A stretch of DNA of 64,000 nucleotides from Hoeflea sp038900095 (GTDB lineage: Bacteria; Pseudomonadota; Alphaproteobacteria; Rhizobiales; Rhizobiaceae): positions 1,037,330-1,101,329 of the forward strand of contig NZ_JBBMQQ010000001.1 of the NCBI RefSeq assembly GCF_038900095.1, given 5' to 3'. A model generated the notes under the pieces. It did not search any database. It was given only the letters and a program-made list of their open reading frames with translations, and had not been told where the DNA came from. The position numbers and the translations under genes are program-made. Each line of letters starts with the position of its first letter. The stretch's first letter is position 1. Below, piece after piece: positions 1 through 8,583 of the stretch.

Positions 1-182
1 TCGCCCTTGTACTCAAGCGTTGGCTTGCCCTTGTCGAGCGCGACATCCATGCCGCAAACGGGGTCCTTGACCTTGCCATCGCGCGGTACGGTGGCCGCCT
101 CGAACAGCGCGTCGGTGTCGACTTTCGGCTCCTCGCCGTGATCTTCCGGATGCGCGTGATTGCAGTGTTGATGATGGTCCAT
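1..182 (-). CDS. Heavy-metal (probably Cu) P1B-type ATPase, N-terminal fragment
   Basis: Only about 60 residues are inside the window; the gene continues past the left edge. The start is ATG at 182 on the minus strand. The N-terminus is histidine-rich (MDHHQHCNHAHPEDH). It is followed near residues 39-46 by KDPVCGMD, the opening of the YHS/TRASH-type metal-binding module found at the N-terminus of many copper-translocating P1B ATPases. In that family the enzyme pumps metal across the inner membrane using ATP. The promoter in front of it is a copper-type MerR promoter, which supports Cu(I) export. The catalytic DKTGT and CPC/CPH motifs lie outside the window, so the family call is inference from the N-terminus and context. 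Confidence 0.75.
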   Translation of the reverse strand, partial: MDHHQHCNHAHPEDHGEEPKVDTDALFEAATVPRDGKVKDPVCGMDVALDKGKPTLEYKG

Positions 183-209
183 GATGCCGATCCTTGCTGA
201 CTTCAGGTG

Positions 210-240
210 ACCCTAATTCTTCCAGTCACTGGAAGGTCAA
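210..240 (-). promoter_or_regulatory. CueR/HmrR-type copper-responsive promoter
   Basis: Read on the minus strand there is a -35 TTGACC (235-240), a 19-bp spacer and a -10-like TAGGGT (210-215). The spacer region carries the perfect dyad CTTCCAGTCACTGGAAG (219-235, 8-bp arms around one base). A lengthened 19-bp spacer with a TTCCAG/CTGGAA dyad is the hallmark of MerR-family copper regulators. It points toward the P-type ATPase gene that starts 28 bp downstream. No merR-like gene is in the window. Confidence 0.75.
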
Positions 241-329
241 GCGATGTTTTTCAACTATTTCTGATTCCGGTTGGAACCCTCCAGCACGGGAAGGTCGTTT
301 AGTCCACATCAAGATATATGGAGAATGGA

Positions 330-806
330 ATGGCATATTCACGATTTCTGGCGATGATTGCGACATCCACGATCATCATGTTTGGCCTGATGTATCTCAA
401 CACCTGGGACATCAGCCACGTATGGTTTAGCCAGACCAGGATGTGGATGGCGCTGTATATGGGCGCTGCAATGGCCCTGGTCATGCTGGCCTTCATGCTC
501 GGAATGTACACCAACAGGAAAGCCAACATTGCGATCCTAGTCGGATCGGTGATCGCCTTCGGCGCGGGCCTCTACCTGGTACGGAGCCAGGATACGGTTG
601 GCGACGTGGCCTGGATGAAGGCAATGATCCCGCATCATTCCATCGCGATCATGACAAGCACGCGCGCCGATATCAGCGACCCGCGGGTGCGCGACCTCGC
701 AGACGAGATCATTGAGGCTCAGAAACGGGAAATTGCCGAAATGGAAGCCCTGATCGCGGATTTGAATGGCGGCCCACCGGCAACACCGGAAATTGATGGC
801 AGATAA
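330..806 (+). CDS. DUF305 family membrane protein, probably metal-related
   Basis: The protein has about 158 residues with three hydrophobic segments in the first 90 residues (around ATSTIIMFGLMYL, MALYMGAAMALVMLAFML and IAILVGSVIAFGAGLYL). A soluble C-terminal DUF305 segment follows with the signature MKAMIPHHSIAIM and a charged helix. DUF305 proteins are ferritin-like helical proteins often found beside copper and other metal resistance genes; the His pair in PHH is the likely metal site. The ATG at 330 is preferred over 318 because GGAGA sits 7-8 bases before it. The gene is divergent from the copper-type P-ATPase. A role in metal handling is inference from that neighbour. Confidence 0.8.
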   Translation: MAYSRFLAMIATSTIIMFGLMYLNTWDISHVWFSQTRMWMALYMGAAMALVMLAFMLGMYTNRKANIAILVGSVIAFGAGLYLVRSQDTVGDVAWMKAMIPHHSIAIMTSTRADISDPRVRDLADEIIEAQKREIAEMEALIADLNGGPPATPEIDGR

Positions 807-1316
807 CGCCGGGTCTTAGTGCATGCAGCATCCCCAACTGGCCGGTCAGTGGATCGTACCGGTTTCGGCGGCATGGGTCGTTGAAACGGAAGCAAAACAT
901 TTTGATCTGTCAGAAGCCGACCGTCTGTTTGCGGCCCCATCCTTGCCGTTAAAATGAGCTTTCTATTTTTCCCAAGAACAGCCGTCAATCTGAAGCGGTT
1001 GGTTCGTTGAATATGCCAGCACGCAATTCATGCGGCGGTCCGGCGCATGGCATGAGAAAATCTAGTTGATACAGTGCCCAGTAGTCTCGCAATGCGACCC
1101 CACCTGCAGGCGCCGTTCTACGAGGCCCAGCTCGAATTCGTCGAGGATAATGGGGCTGCTCGAGGCCTTAGTCTGGTTTGAGGCTTGTGCGCGCCGTGAT
1201 GCAGGCAAAAATCTGGCCGTCAGTGCTGTGCACCGCACCCATATTGCACACATATGTGCACTCCATACACTAAAGCAAAATTATTCATATATTTTACAAT
1301 ATATTACAGGCTTGTA
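807..1316. other. Gene-poor stretch 3' of tRNA-Ser
   Basis: No gene here is supported. A 44-codon ORF at 823-957 (+, begins MQHPQLAGQW) has plausible composition but no good ribosome binding site. A 63-codon ORF at 1062-1253 (-) contains a protein-like segment (LDEFELGLVERRLQ) but has no start context and could be debris. The stretch just before the tRNA 3' end (1258-1316) is unusually AT-rich. The 3' side of a tRNA is a common integration site, but no integrase or direct repeat of the tRNA end was seen. Confidence 0.4.
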
Positions 1317-1406
1317 TGGCGGAGGGGGTGGGATTCGAACCCACGGTACGGTCTCCCGCACGCCGGTTTTCAAGACCGGTGCCTTAAACCGCTCGGCCAC
1401 CCCTCC
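1317..1406 (-). tRNA. tRNA-Ser (anticodon TGA)
   Basis: On the minus strand the acceptor arm GGAGGGG at 1406-1400 pairs with CCCCTCC at 1327-1321. It is followed by discriminator G and an encoded CCA (1319-1317). The anticodon loop CTTGAAA gives anticodon TGA. A long variable arm and a GGTTCGAATCC T-loop are present, as expected for a class II serine tRNA. It decodes UCA and related codons. Confidence 0.97.
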
Positions 1407-1717
1407 AAGATATTGATATGATATCGCATTCCGGTTGTGGCAAACGTGCGGTCTGAAGCGCTTGCAGCCGGTATGCTATCGAATATCTTTCGAGGGCGCT
1501 TCTACAGCGTTCAGCGCGCTGCAGTCAACGGCAATTGAGTGGCGCAGCCACGGTAATCCCTTTCGCAATCAGGGATCGCCAAACCTCTCCAATTCAGGTG
1601 GCGCAGGATCACGCCACAGTCACGGCCCGGACTGCCCATCGGCCGGCGGCCACTCCAGGTCCGGCAGGGGCGGGCAGGCGCCCGTCAGGAGAAAGCGGTA
1701 CAGGAGCAAACCGACAA
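1407..1717. other. Intergenic stretch, no gene seen
   Basis: Between the 5' end of tRNA-Ser and the stop of the small membrane protein gene I see no ORF with a ribosome binding site or family motif. The tRNA promoter must lie in the first part. Overlapping ORFs on both strands (1435-1767 and 1535-2011 on plus) have shadow-like composition. Confidence 0.4.
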
Positions 1718-1951
1718 TCAGGCCGGGCGGCGACGCTTCAGGATCCGCCATCCGCCGGCGATCGTGAGACCGATACCAAGAAGGAAAGTGGGCGCGAACA
1801 ACTGCAGCGCCTCCCAGTCTTGCCAGTTCAGGGTCACCCCCTTGCAACCGGTCGTGTTCATTGCGCAGCCAAGGGCGTTGAGCCAGTACCATGCCCCGAA
1901 CGTCACACCGAAGATCAAGGCTCCCGAGACAAGGAGAAGGGTTGTTTTCAT
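1718..1951 (-). CDS. Small two-helix membrane protein, unknown function
   Basis: A 77-residue protein starting MKTTLLLVSG. The ATG at 1951 is preceded by AGGAG nine bases upstream, which decides it over a longer upstream reading. It has two hydrophobic helices (about residues 4-22 and 50-66) joined by a loop with two cysteines (LGCAMNTTGCKG) and a WQDWEALQLF segment. It ends in a basic tail (KRRRPA), suggesting an N-in/C-in inner-membrane hairpin with the cysteines in the periplasm. I do not recognise the family. It stands alone between the tRNA and a secreted protein. Confidence 0.6.
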   Translation of the reverse strand: MKTTLLLVSGALIFGVTFGAWYWLNALGCAMNTTGCKGVTLNWQDWEALQLFAPTFLLGIGLTIAGGWRILKRRRPA

Positions 1952-2160
1952 GGTTTTCGTCTCCTGCTGGCTCATTCCCTGGAATCGCACCCCGGTATCG
2001 CCTCTGTCTAAGGGGTCAAGAGCAATGGTTCATCCCACCCTGACAGACGTTGACGCGGCAAGTCCGGACGCCCGCCGCAAAAGAAATTTTGCAGGCAAAC
2101 CAAACCAGCCGCGATTTTGAAGCGTACCACGGGTACCTGACAACCTCATGGAGAGCAAAA

Positions 2161-2556
2161 ATGCGCGGTGAGACCAAGATTCTCGGCATCCTTTCGGTGC
2201 TTGCACTATCGCTTGTGCCGGTTGCGGCCAATGCGGAACAACTGGCCGGCAACGATCTGAAGCAATTCGTCTCCGGCAAGCGGGTCTATCTTGCGACGCC
2301 GTTTGGCGGCGAGTTTCCGCTCAATTACAAGCAATCCGGCATCGTCACCGGCGACGGGTCGGCCCTCGGCCTGGGTAAATTCCTCGCGCCCAAGGAAAGC
2401 GGCAAATGGTGGGTGCGGGGCGAAAACCTGTGTCAGCAATGGCCGACATGGTATGACGGAAAGGCAACCTGCTTCCAGATCAGAAAGACAGGCGAGCGGT
2501 CACTCAACTGGGTCCGCGACGATGGCCGGAAGGGAAAGGCCCGGATCGAAGGCTGA
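2161..2556 (+). CDS. Small exported protein, unknown function
   Basis: A 131-residue protein with a clear Sec signal peptide: a basic start (MRGETK), a hydrophobic core, and a predicted cut after VAANA near residue 25. The ATG at 2161 follows GGAGAG by six bases; the longer in-frame opening from 2050 has no such site and would bury the signal peptide. The mature part (about 106 residues) has a repeated Gly/Trp pattern (GKWWVRGENLCQQWPTW, DGKATCF) and two cysteines about 19 residues apart that could form a disulfide. It resembles small periplasmic proteins of unknown function in Rhizobiales. No catalytic motif is visible. Confidence 0.75.
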   Translation: MRGETKILGILSVLALSLVPVAANAEQLAGNDLKQFVSGKRVYLATPFGGEFPLNYKQSGIVTGDGSALGLGKFLAPKESGKWWVRGENLCQQWPTWYDGKATCFQIRKTGERSLNWVRDDGRKGKARIEG

Positions 2557-2600
2557 TATTTACGGAATATTCACCACGTCAGCCACATTGAGGCCATCGA

Positions 2601-2636
2601 CCGGGCAGGCCATCGCAATTTCGCCATCTTGCCCGG
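2601..2636. repeat. Inverted repeat, possible weak terminator
   Basis: CCGGGCA (2601-2607) pairs with TGCCCGG (2630-2636) across a 22-base loop in the gap after the exported-protein gene. There is no following T-run, so it could be a Rho-assisted end, a regulatory hairpin or chance. Confidence 0.25.
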
Positions 2637-2760
2637 CGATCTAAACCTTCGATTAGCATATCAAACGCATTGATCGAAGGGGACGGCTTTGCAGGGGACA
2701 TACTGCCAGGCCATATTGGCGACCGCCAGAGTATCGGGTAGCGGTGTGGGACACAGACTG

Positions 2761-3783
2761 ATGTATCGAACCGGGACTCGGCTGCAACATGCTGCGTGTT
2801 TGACGTTGATGGCGGTTCTTGCATTAGGGCTCGCCGGATGCAGCTCGACGTCCTCGTCAAAGGGCAAGTCTTCCGGATCCTACATCAACACCAAATCAAA
2901 ATTCTCGGTTTCCGAATACGGTGTCGCCGCAAGCCCGCGCATGAGCACTGCCAAGCGCCCGAAAAAAGGGGGAGGGCGGTCGATTGTCGGCAAGCCCTAC
3001 CGCGTTCGCGGCAAGTGGTACACGCCGAAGGAAGACCCGGATTACGACAAGGCCGGCCTCGCCTCATGGTACGGCCCCAATTTTCATGGCCGGCTGACCG
3101 CCAATGGCGAGATCTACGACCAGTTTCACCTGTCCGCCGCACATCCGACATTCCCGCTGCCGAGCTATGCCAGGGTCACCAACAAGAAGAACGGCCATTC
3201 CGTCATTGTCAGGGTGAATGACCGCGGCCCGTTTGCGCATGGCAGGATCATCGACCTGTCCAACAAGGCTGCCGAACTGCTGGACATGAAACATGATGGC
3301 GTCGCCGCTGTTCGCGTGCAGTATGTCGGACGCGCGCCCGTCGAGGGTGACGACACCCGTTACCTGATGGCGAGCTACCAGCCGGGCGGCTCGAAATCAC
3401 CGGCCGGAGGCGTGATTGCCTCGGGCGTCATGCTGGCCATGAATGCGGTGGATGCAGCGCTTCCGGGCGTCAATTCCGCCCCGGCAGCGGTCGCGCCACC
3501 CTCCGGGTTGAGCGCAGCTTCCGCAGCCGCGCTTCAATCAAGTACGGCAAGCCAGCCAGGCACGGCAAGCGCCTTTGCCGGCTCGCCGATTGACATTCCG
3601 TTCGGTTTCGCGCTGCCCGACATCGGCCCGGTGCTTCCCGAGCGGCCGTCTTTCGGGGGGCCCGTTGCCGCCAATGCGGAAACCGGCATGCGCAATCTCG
3701 GCACGGCGTTCTGGGGCGGCCGGGTGACATTGCAACGGAATCCATTCCAAGCCGTGCTCGGCACTTCGCCCAGGGTGCAGTGA
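2761..3783 (+). CDS. rlpA: RlpA-like septal lytic transglycosylase lipoprotein
   Basis: The product of about 340 residues begins with a lipoprotein signal whose lipobox is LAGC, followed by a Ser/Lys/Gly-rich linker. The double-psi beta-barrel (DPBB) domain carries the family motifs GLASWYGPNFHGRLTANGE, LPLPSYARVTN-type strand and VRVNDRGPFAHGRIIDLS. These contain the conserved Asp and His of RlpA enzymes that cut peptidoglycan strands lacking stem peptides. The C-terminal third is Ala/Pro/Ser-rich, and no SPOR domain is visible, unlike E. coli RlpA. A TTG at 2689 preceded by GAAGGGG is an alternative start, but ATG 2761 places the signal peptide properly. It is followed by a D,D-carboxypeptidase gene, giving a wall-remodelling pair. 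Confidence 0.9.
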   Translation: MYRTGTRLQHAACLTLMAVLALGLAGCSSTSSSKGKSSGSYINTKSKFSVSEYGVAASPRMSTAKRPKKGGGRSIVGKPYRVRGKWYTPKEDPDYDKAGLASWYGPNFHGRLTANGEIYDQFHLSAAHPTFPLPSYARVTNKKNGHSVIVRVNDRGPFAHGRIIDLSNKAAELLDMKHDGVAAVRVQYVGRAPVEGDDTRYLMASYQPGGSKSPAGGVIASGVMLAMNAVDAALPGVNSAPAAVAPPSGLSAASAAALQSSTASQPGTASAFAGSPIDIPFGFALPDIGPVLPERPSFGGPVAANAETGMRNLGTAFWGGRVTLQRNPFQAVLGTSPRVQ

Positions 3784-3932
3784 GCACCGCTTGCCGCGCC
3801 CCACAGCATCCGGTGTTTTCGCGCGGTCGGACAGGCGCCGGGCCCGTGCGCATTGCTCAATCATCTCAAAGCATTGATTAGATACGGTTCGGTTGCTAAG
3901 TTTGGCGCAATTCCGGTTTTCTCCGTTAATGG

Positions 3933-5099
3933 ATGGCTCCAATGACCCGGACGGTCTTCGCCCGCCTGTTCCTCGTTCTGGCGCTGCTGTTTTGCGGCAT
4001 GAATTCGTCTGCGCTGGCGCAGCTTTTCGAAACCCGCGCCAAGCAGGCTTACCTGATCGATGCAGACACCGGCACGGTGCTGTTTGCCAAGAATGAAGAC
4101 GAGCTGGTTCCGCCTGCCTCGCTGGCGAAGCTGATGACCATGGAAGTGGTGTTCAACGCGATCCGTACCGGCCGGCTGACGCTTGACGACACGTTTCAGG
4201 TCTCCGAAAACGCTTGGCGAACAGGCGGCGCAATTTCCCGCACGTCGACAATGTTTGCCGAACTCAAATCCTCCATCCGGCTTGAAGACCTGATCCAGGG
4301 CGTGATCGTGCAATCGGCCAATGACGGCTGCATCATCATTGCCGAAGGCATGGCCGGCTCGGAAGAAAACTTTGCCCGGCTGATGACCGAACGCGCCCGC
4401 GAAATCGGACTGACCAAATCCGTGTTCGGCAACTCGAACGGTCTGCCGCATCCCGATTCCAAGGTCACCATGAAGGATCTGGTGACACTGGCCCGCCACA
4501 TCCAGTCCACCTATCCCGAATTTTACAAGTACTATTCCCAAACCGAATTCACCTGGAACAACATCCGGCAACGCAACCGCAATCCGCTGCTGGGGCTGGA
4601 TATCGGCGTTGACGGGCTGAAGACCGGTTTCACCGAGGAATCCGGCTACGGCATCGTCTCCTCGATCAGCCGTGACGGGCGGCGGCTGTTCCTGGCGATG
4701 AGCGGCATGGCGAGCGAGCAGGAACGGGCAGAGGAAGCGCGCAAGATGCTCGAATGGGGTATTCGGGCCTTCGAGCGCAAGACCTTGTTCGCTGAAGATG
4801 AAACCATCGGCGAAGTCAGCGTCTACGGCGGTGCGGACAGCGCCATCGTCAAGGCAAAGGGTGCGGTCGACATTTTGCTGCCGATCACCAATCCGGATCG
4901 CCTGACGGCGCGAATCACTTACCGCTGGCCGCTGCGCGCGCCAATCGAAGCCGGCGCCCAGGTTGGCGTCCTCAAGGTGTATATCGGCGACACGCTGTCC
5001 CAGGAAACGCCGCTTTTTGCCATGGAAGCGGTGGACAAGGGGCCATTGCACACCCAGGCGCTTGATGCGCTGATCGAACTTGCGCAATTCTGGCTGTAA
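3933..5099 (+). CDS. dac: D-alanyl-D-alanine carboxypeptidase (PBP5/6 type)
   Basis: A 388-residue protein with a Sec signal peptide (cut near ALA-QLF, residue 30). The penicillin-binding active site is complete: SLAK at residues 63-66 (nucleophile Ser63), SAN at 128-130 and KTG at 230-232. The C-terminal part fits the beta-domain and amphipathic anchor of class A low-molecular-weight PBPs. These enzymes remove the terminal D-Ala from pentapeptide stems and limit cross-linking. ATG 3942 is an alternative start three codons in. It lies between rlpA and tmk, a common arrangement in rhizobia. Confidence 0.93.
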   Translation: MAPMTRTVFARLFLVLALLFCGMNSSALAQLFETRAKQAYLIDADTGTVLFAKNEDELVPPASLAKLMTMEVVFNAIRTGRLTLDDTFQVSENAWRTGGAISRTSTMFAELKSSIRLEDLIQGVIVQSANDGCIIIAEGMAGSEENFARLMTERAREIGLTKSVFGNSNGLPHPDSKVTMKDLVTLARHIQSTYPEFYKYYSQTEFTWNNIRQRNRNPLLGLDIGVDGLKTGFTEESGYGIVSSISRDGRRLFLAMSGMASEQERAEEARKMLEWGIRAFERKTLFAEDETIGEVSVYGGADSAIVKAKGAVDILLPITNPDRLTARITYRWPLRAPIEAGAQVGVLKVYIGDTLSQETPLFAMEAVDKGPLHTQALDALIELAQFWL

Positions 5100-5224
5100 C
5101 ACCTTTGCCAAGCGTTCATTTCTGATTTGAATTGCTTTAGACAATGATGAGCCGGAAACTCCCGGTGACCTCATCAATATGTTCCGTGCGCAATCTGTGC
5201 CTGCGGCGACAGGGAAAATGAAAC

Positions 5225-5905
5225 GTGACGAACAGCACAGGGCGATTCATTACATTCGAAGGCGGAGAGGGGGTCGGCAAGTCGACCCAGATCCACCGTC
5301 TGGCCAATGTGCTCAGGCGGCGTGGCCATGATGTGCTGGTCACGCGGGAACCCGGTGGCTCGCTGGGTGCGGAAGCGGTGCGGCATGTGCTGCTCTCAGG
5401 CGCGGCGGAAGAATTCGGCGTGCGCATGGAAGCCATGCTGTTTGCCGCCGCACGCAGTGACCATATCGAGGAAGTGATCCGCCCGGCGGTTGCCGAAGGC
5501 ACGATCATCCTGTGTGACCGGTTCATGGATTCAAGCCGTGTCTATCAGGGTGTTACCGGCAATCTCGAACCGCAATTCATCCAGAACCTTGAACGGATTG
5601 CCGTCAACGGCATGATTCCGGACCTGACCTTGGTGCTGGACCTGCCAGCAGCCGAAGGGCTTCGCCGTGCCAAGGCGCGGGAGGGCAAGAACGTAACGCC
5701 CGACCGGTTCGAGAAGGAAGAAGTGTCAACGCACGAAAAGCGCCGCGAGGCCTTCATCGACCTGACACGAACCGAACCGAACCGGTGCAAGCTGATAGAC
5801 GCCAACCAGTCGGAAGACGCGGTGGCACTGGCAATCCTTGCCGCGGTCGAGCCGATCCTGCACGACGCTGAAGCCGGCGAACCGGCCAAGGGCCGGAAGG
5901 CATGA
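5225..5905 (+). CDS. tmk: Thymidylate kinase
   Basis: A 226-residue dTMP kinase, making dTDP from dTMP and ATP for DNA synthesis. The P-loop is GGEGVGKST near residues 13-21, the dTMP-binding DR motif is in DRFMDSSRVYQG near residue 99, and the lid region follows (RAKAREGKNVTPDRFEKE). The start is GTG at 5225, after AGGGAA. An ATG at 5218 is out of frame. Its stop overlaps the start of holB by four bases (ATGA), so the two are translationally coupled. Confidence 0.96.
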   Translation: MTNSTGRFITFEGGEGVGKSTQIHRLANVLRRRGHDVLVTREPGGSLGAEAVRHVLLSGAAEEFGVRMEAMLFAAARSDHIEEVIRPAVAEGTIILCDRFMDSSRVYQGVTGNLEPQFIQNLERIAVNGMIPDLTLVLDLPAAEGLRRAKAREGKNVTPDRFEKEEVSTHEKRREAFIDLTRTEPNRCKLIDANQSEDAVALAILAAVEPILHDAEAGEPAKGRKA

Positions 5906-6921
5906 GCGCAGAGCAACCTGGTTTGCTGGAGGGTGCAATTCCGCCCGAGCGCAACACGGTGCTCTACGGGCATGATTCCGCACAGGAGTTTCTGGCCCAC
6001 GCCTACAGGTCCGGCCGGATGCATCATGCCATCCTGATCGAGGGGCCGGAGGGGATCGGCAAGGCCACGCTGGCCTACCGCTTTGCCCATCATGTGCTCA
6101 GCCATCCCGATCCGCTGAGCGCTCCGGAGCGCATTGCCGATCCGGACCTTGATGATCCGGTGGGCCGCCAGATCTCCAGCGGCGCCTCGCACAATGTGCT
6201 GCATCTGGCGCGTCCGGTGGACGAGAAGACCGGCAAGGCGAAATCCGTCATCACCGTTGACGAGGTCCGCCGGGCGGGAAAATTCTTCGGCCAGACGTCA
6301 GGCACCGGCAACTGGAGGGTGGCTATCATCGATCCGGCGGACGATCTCAACCGCAATGCCGCCAACGCCATTCTGAAGATCCTCGAGGAACCGCCGAAAC
6401 GGTCTCTGTTTCTGGTGCTCTCGCACACGCCGGGGCGGTTGTTGCCGACGATCCGCTCGCGCTGCCTGTCGCTGAAACTGCAGCCGCTGTCACCGCCTGA
6501 CCTCGATCTGGCACTGGCGCATCTGGGTGCTTCGCCCGGCGAAACCGATGCGATCATCCGGCTCAGCGAAGGCAGTGTCGCGCGGGCCCTGCTGCTGAGA
6601 AACTATGGCGGCGTCGACATCGCCGAGGCCTTTGTCGACATCCTCGAACGCGGCAGCCTCAACGACCGGGAACCGATCTACAAGCTCGCGGAAACGCTTG
6701 CGGGACGCGACCGGGACGTGGCCTATGATTTCTTCACCGGCTTTGCCGTCGACCGGGTCCAGCAGATGGCCAGAGATGCAGGAGCTGCGGGTGATCTGGC
6801 CGAAGCCGACCGACTGGCGCGGATGTCGACCAGGCTGGCCGAGCATTTCGCCACTGCGGCAACTTATAACCTTGATCGCAAACAGACCGTACTGCATGTA
6901 TTTTCCATATTTTTCGGCTAG
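5902..6921 (+). CDS. holB: DNA polymerase III subunit delta'
   Basis: A 339-residue clamp-loader subunit of the AAA+ family. A modified Walker A (GPEGIGKAT) sits near residue 48, the region DPADDLNRNAANAILKILEEPP carries the conserved ILKTLEEP-type motif, and the SRC motif (IRSRCLSLKL) supplies the arginine finger. Delta' works with delta and tau/gamma to load the sliding clamp. It overlaps tmk by four bases, the usual tmk-holB pairing. The zinc-binding cysteine cluster of E. coli delta' is not apparent, which is common in alphaproteobacteria. Confidence 0.94.
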   Translation: MSAEQPGLLEGAIPPERNTVLYGHDSAQEFLAHAYRSGRMHHAILIEGPEGIGKATLAYRFAHHVLSHPDPLSAPERIADPDLDDPVGRQISSGASHNVLHLARPVDEKTGKAKSVITVDEVRRAGKFFGQTSGTGNWRVAIIDPADDLNRNAANAILKILEEPPKRSLFLVLSHTPGRLLPTIRSRCLSLKLQPLSPPDLDLALAHLGASPGETDAIIRLSEGSVARALLLRNYGGVDIAEAFVDILERGSLNDREPIYKLAETLAGRDRDVAYDFFTGFAVDRVQQMARDAGAAGDLAEADRLARMSTRLAEHFATAATYNLDRKQTVLHVFSIFFG

Positions 6922-7033
6922 CGGGTTTCGGTTGGCACCGGGCATGGCATCCTGCGGCTTGATCACTTAAGACGACAGCGCGTATAGACCCCAGACGACG
7001 ATCCGACACCGGATATGGAATTCGAAGGCAATC

Positions 7034-8578
7034 ATGAGCACCGAGCGTTTCTACATCACCACCCCGATCTTCTATCCCAACGGGGTGCCGCATATCGGCC
7101 ACGCCTATACGGCGATCGCAACCGATGTGCTGGCGCGTTTTCAGCGGCTTGATGGCAAGGACGTGTTTTTCCTGTCCGGCACCGACGAGCATGGCCAGAA
7201 GATGCAACAGACCGCAGAGAAGGAAGGCATCAAGCCGATTGAACTCGCGGACAAGAACTCCGCCGTCTTCCGCGACATGCTGGCCCAGCTCAACTGTTCC
7301 AATGATGATTTCATCCGCACCACCGAGGAGCGTCACAAACGATCCGTGCAGGAATTGTGGAAGCGGATGGAAGCCAATGGCGACATCTATCTGGGCAATT
7401 ACGGCGGCTGGTATTCGGTCCGCCAGGAAGCCTATTTCGACGAGAGCGAAACCACGGTTGGCGAAGACGGCGTTCGCCGCGAACCGCTTGGTTCGCCGGT
7501 CGAATGGGTCGAGGAGGAAAGCTATTATTTCCGCCTGTCGGCCTATGAAGACAAGCTGCTGGAGCTTTACGAGAGCAATCCCGATTTCGTCGCTCCGAGC
7601 GAGCGGCGCAATGAAGTGGCGAGCTTCGTCAAATCCGGCCTGAGAGACCTGTCGATTTCGCGCACGACATTCGACTGGGGGGTGCCGGTACCGGGCAATG
7701 ACAAGCATGTCATGTATGTCTGGGTTGATGCCCTGACCAACTACATCACGGCCGCGGGCTTTCCCGACGTGACGTCAGACAAATGGAACTACTGGCCGGC
7801 CATCCACATGATCGGCAAGGATATTGTGCGTTTCCACGCCGTCTACTGGCCAGCCTTTTTGATGTCGGCCGGGCTGGAACTTCCGGCCAAGGTGTTCGCG
7901 CACGGCTTCCTGCTGGTGAAGGGCGAGAAAATGTCGAAGTCGATCGGCAACGTGGTCGATCCCTTCGCCCTGATCGAGGCTTACGGGCTGGACCAGGTGC
8001 GCTATTTCTTCATGCGCGAAGTGCCGTTCGGCCAGGATGGCAGCTACAGCCCTGAATCGATTGCCACCCGGATCAATTCCGACCTCGCCAACGGCATCGG
8101 CAATCTCGCCAGCCGGTCCTTGTCGATGATCAACAAGAACTGCGATGGCAAAATGCCGGCTTGCGGCGAACTGACGGATGACGACAAGGCGCTTCTCGCC
8201 ACAATCGACACTGTGATCGCAAGCGCGCGTGCGGATATGGCCAATTTCCAGATCCACAAGGCGCTGGCTTCGATCATCGACGTGGTGGCCGATGGCGACC
8301 GTTATTTCGCCAGCCATGAACCCTGGGCGTTGAAAAAGACCGATCCGGCGCGGATGGAAACCGTGCTCTATGTCACGGCGGAAACCGTGCGCCAGATTGC
8401 AATCCTGTTGCAACCTTTCATGCCGGAATCGGCAGGCAAGTTGCTGGATCTGGTCTCTGCTCCCGCAGACAAGCGCGATTTCAAGGCCCTTGGTGAAGCC
8501 GGACGCCTGGTGGCCGGCACACCGATTGACAAGCCCGCGCCGATCTTCCCGCGCTACGTCGCGCCCGAGGAGGAGTGA
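7034..8578 (+). CDS. metG: Methionyl-tRNA synthetase
   Basis: A 514-residue class I aminoacyl-tRNA synthetase. The HIGH motif appears as HIGH in VPHIGHAYT near residue 21, and KMSKS is in GEKMSKSIGN. The length fits the short MetG2-type enzyme without the C-terminal dimerisation domain. In the connective peptide (GGWYSVRQEAYF) no zinc-binding CxxC is seen, so this is the zinc-free form. It charges tRNA-Met for initiation and elongation. It sits in the tmk-holB-metG-tatD run typical of bacteria in this order. Confidence 0.96.
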   Translation: MSTERFYITTPIFYPNGVPHIGHAYTAIATDVLARFQRLDGKDVFFLSGTDEHGQKMQQTAEKEGIKPIELADKNSAVFRDMLAQLNCSNDDFIRTTEERHKRSVQELWKRMEANGDIYLGNYGGWYSVRQEAYFDESETTVGEDGVRREPLGSPVEWVEEESYYFRLSAYEDKLLELYESNPDFVAPSERRNEVASFVKSGLRDLSISRTTFDWGVPVPGNDKHVMYVWVDALTNYITAAGFPDVTSDKWNYWPAIHMIGKDIVRFHAVYWPAFLMSAGLELPAKVFAHGFLLVKGEKMSKSIGNVVDPFALIEAYGLDQVRYFFMREVPFGQDGSYSPESIATRINSDLANGIGNLASRSLSMINKNCDGKMPACGELTDDDKALLATIDTVIASARADMANFQIHKALASIIDVVADGDRYFASHEPWALKKTDPARMETVLYVTAETVRQIAILLQPFMPESAGKLLDLVSAPADKRDFKALGEAGRLVAGTPIDKPAPIFPRYVAPEEE

Positions 8579-8583
8579 GACGC

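Noticed and set aside
1066..1416. A 116-codon ORF
   Set aside because: Overlaps the tRNA-Ser gene on the other strand and has no ribosome site.
3861..5177. A 438-codon minus-strand ORF
   Set aside because: Fully antisense to the D,D-carboxypeptidase gene, which has SLAK, SAN and KTG.
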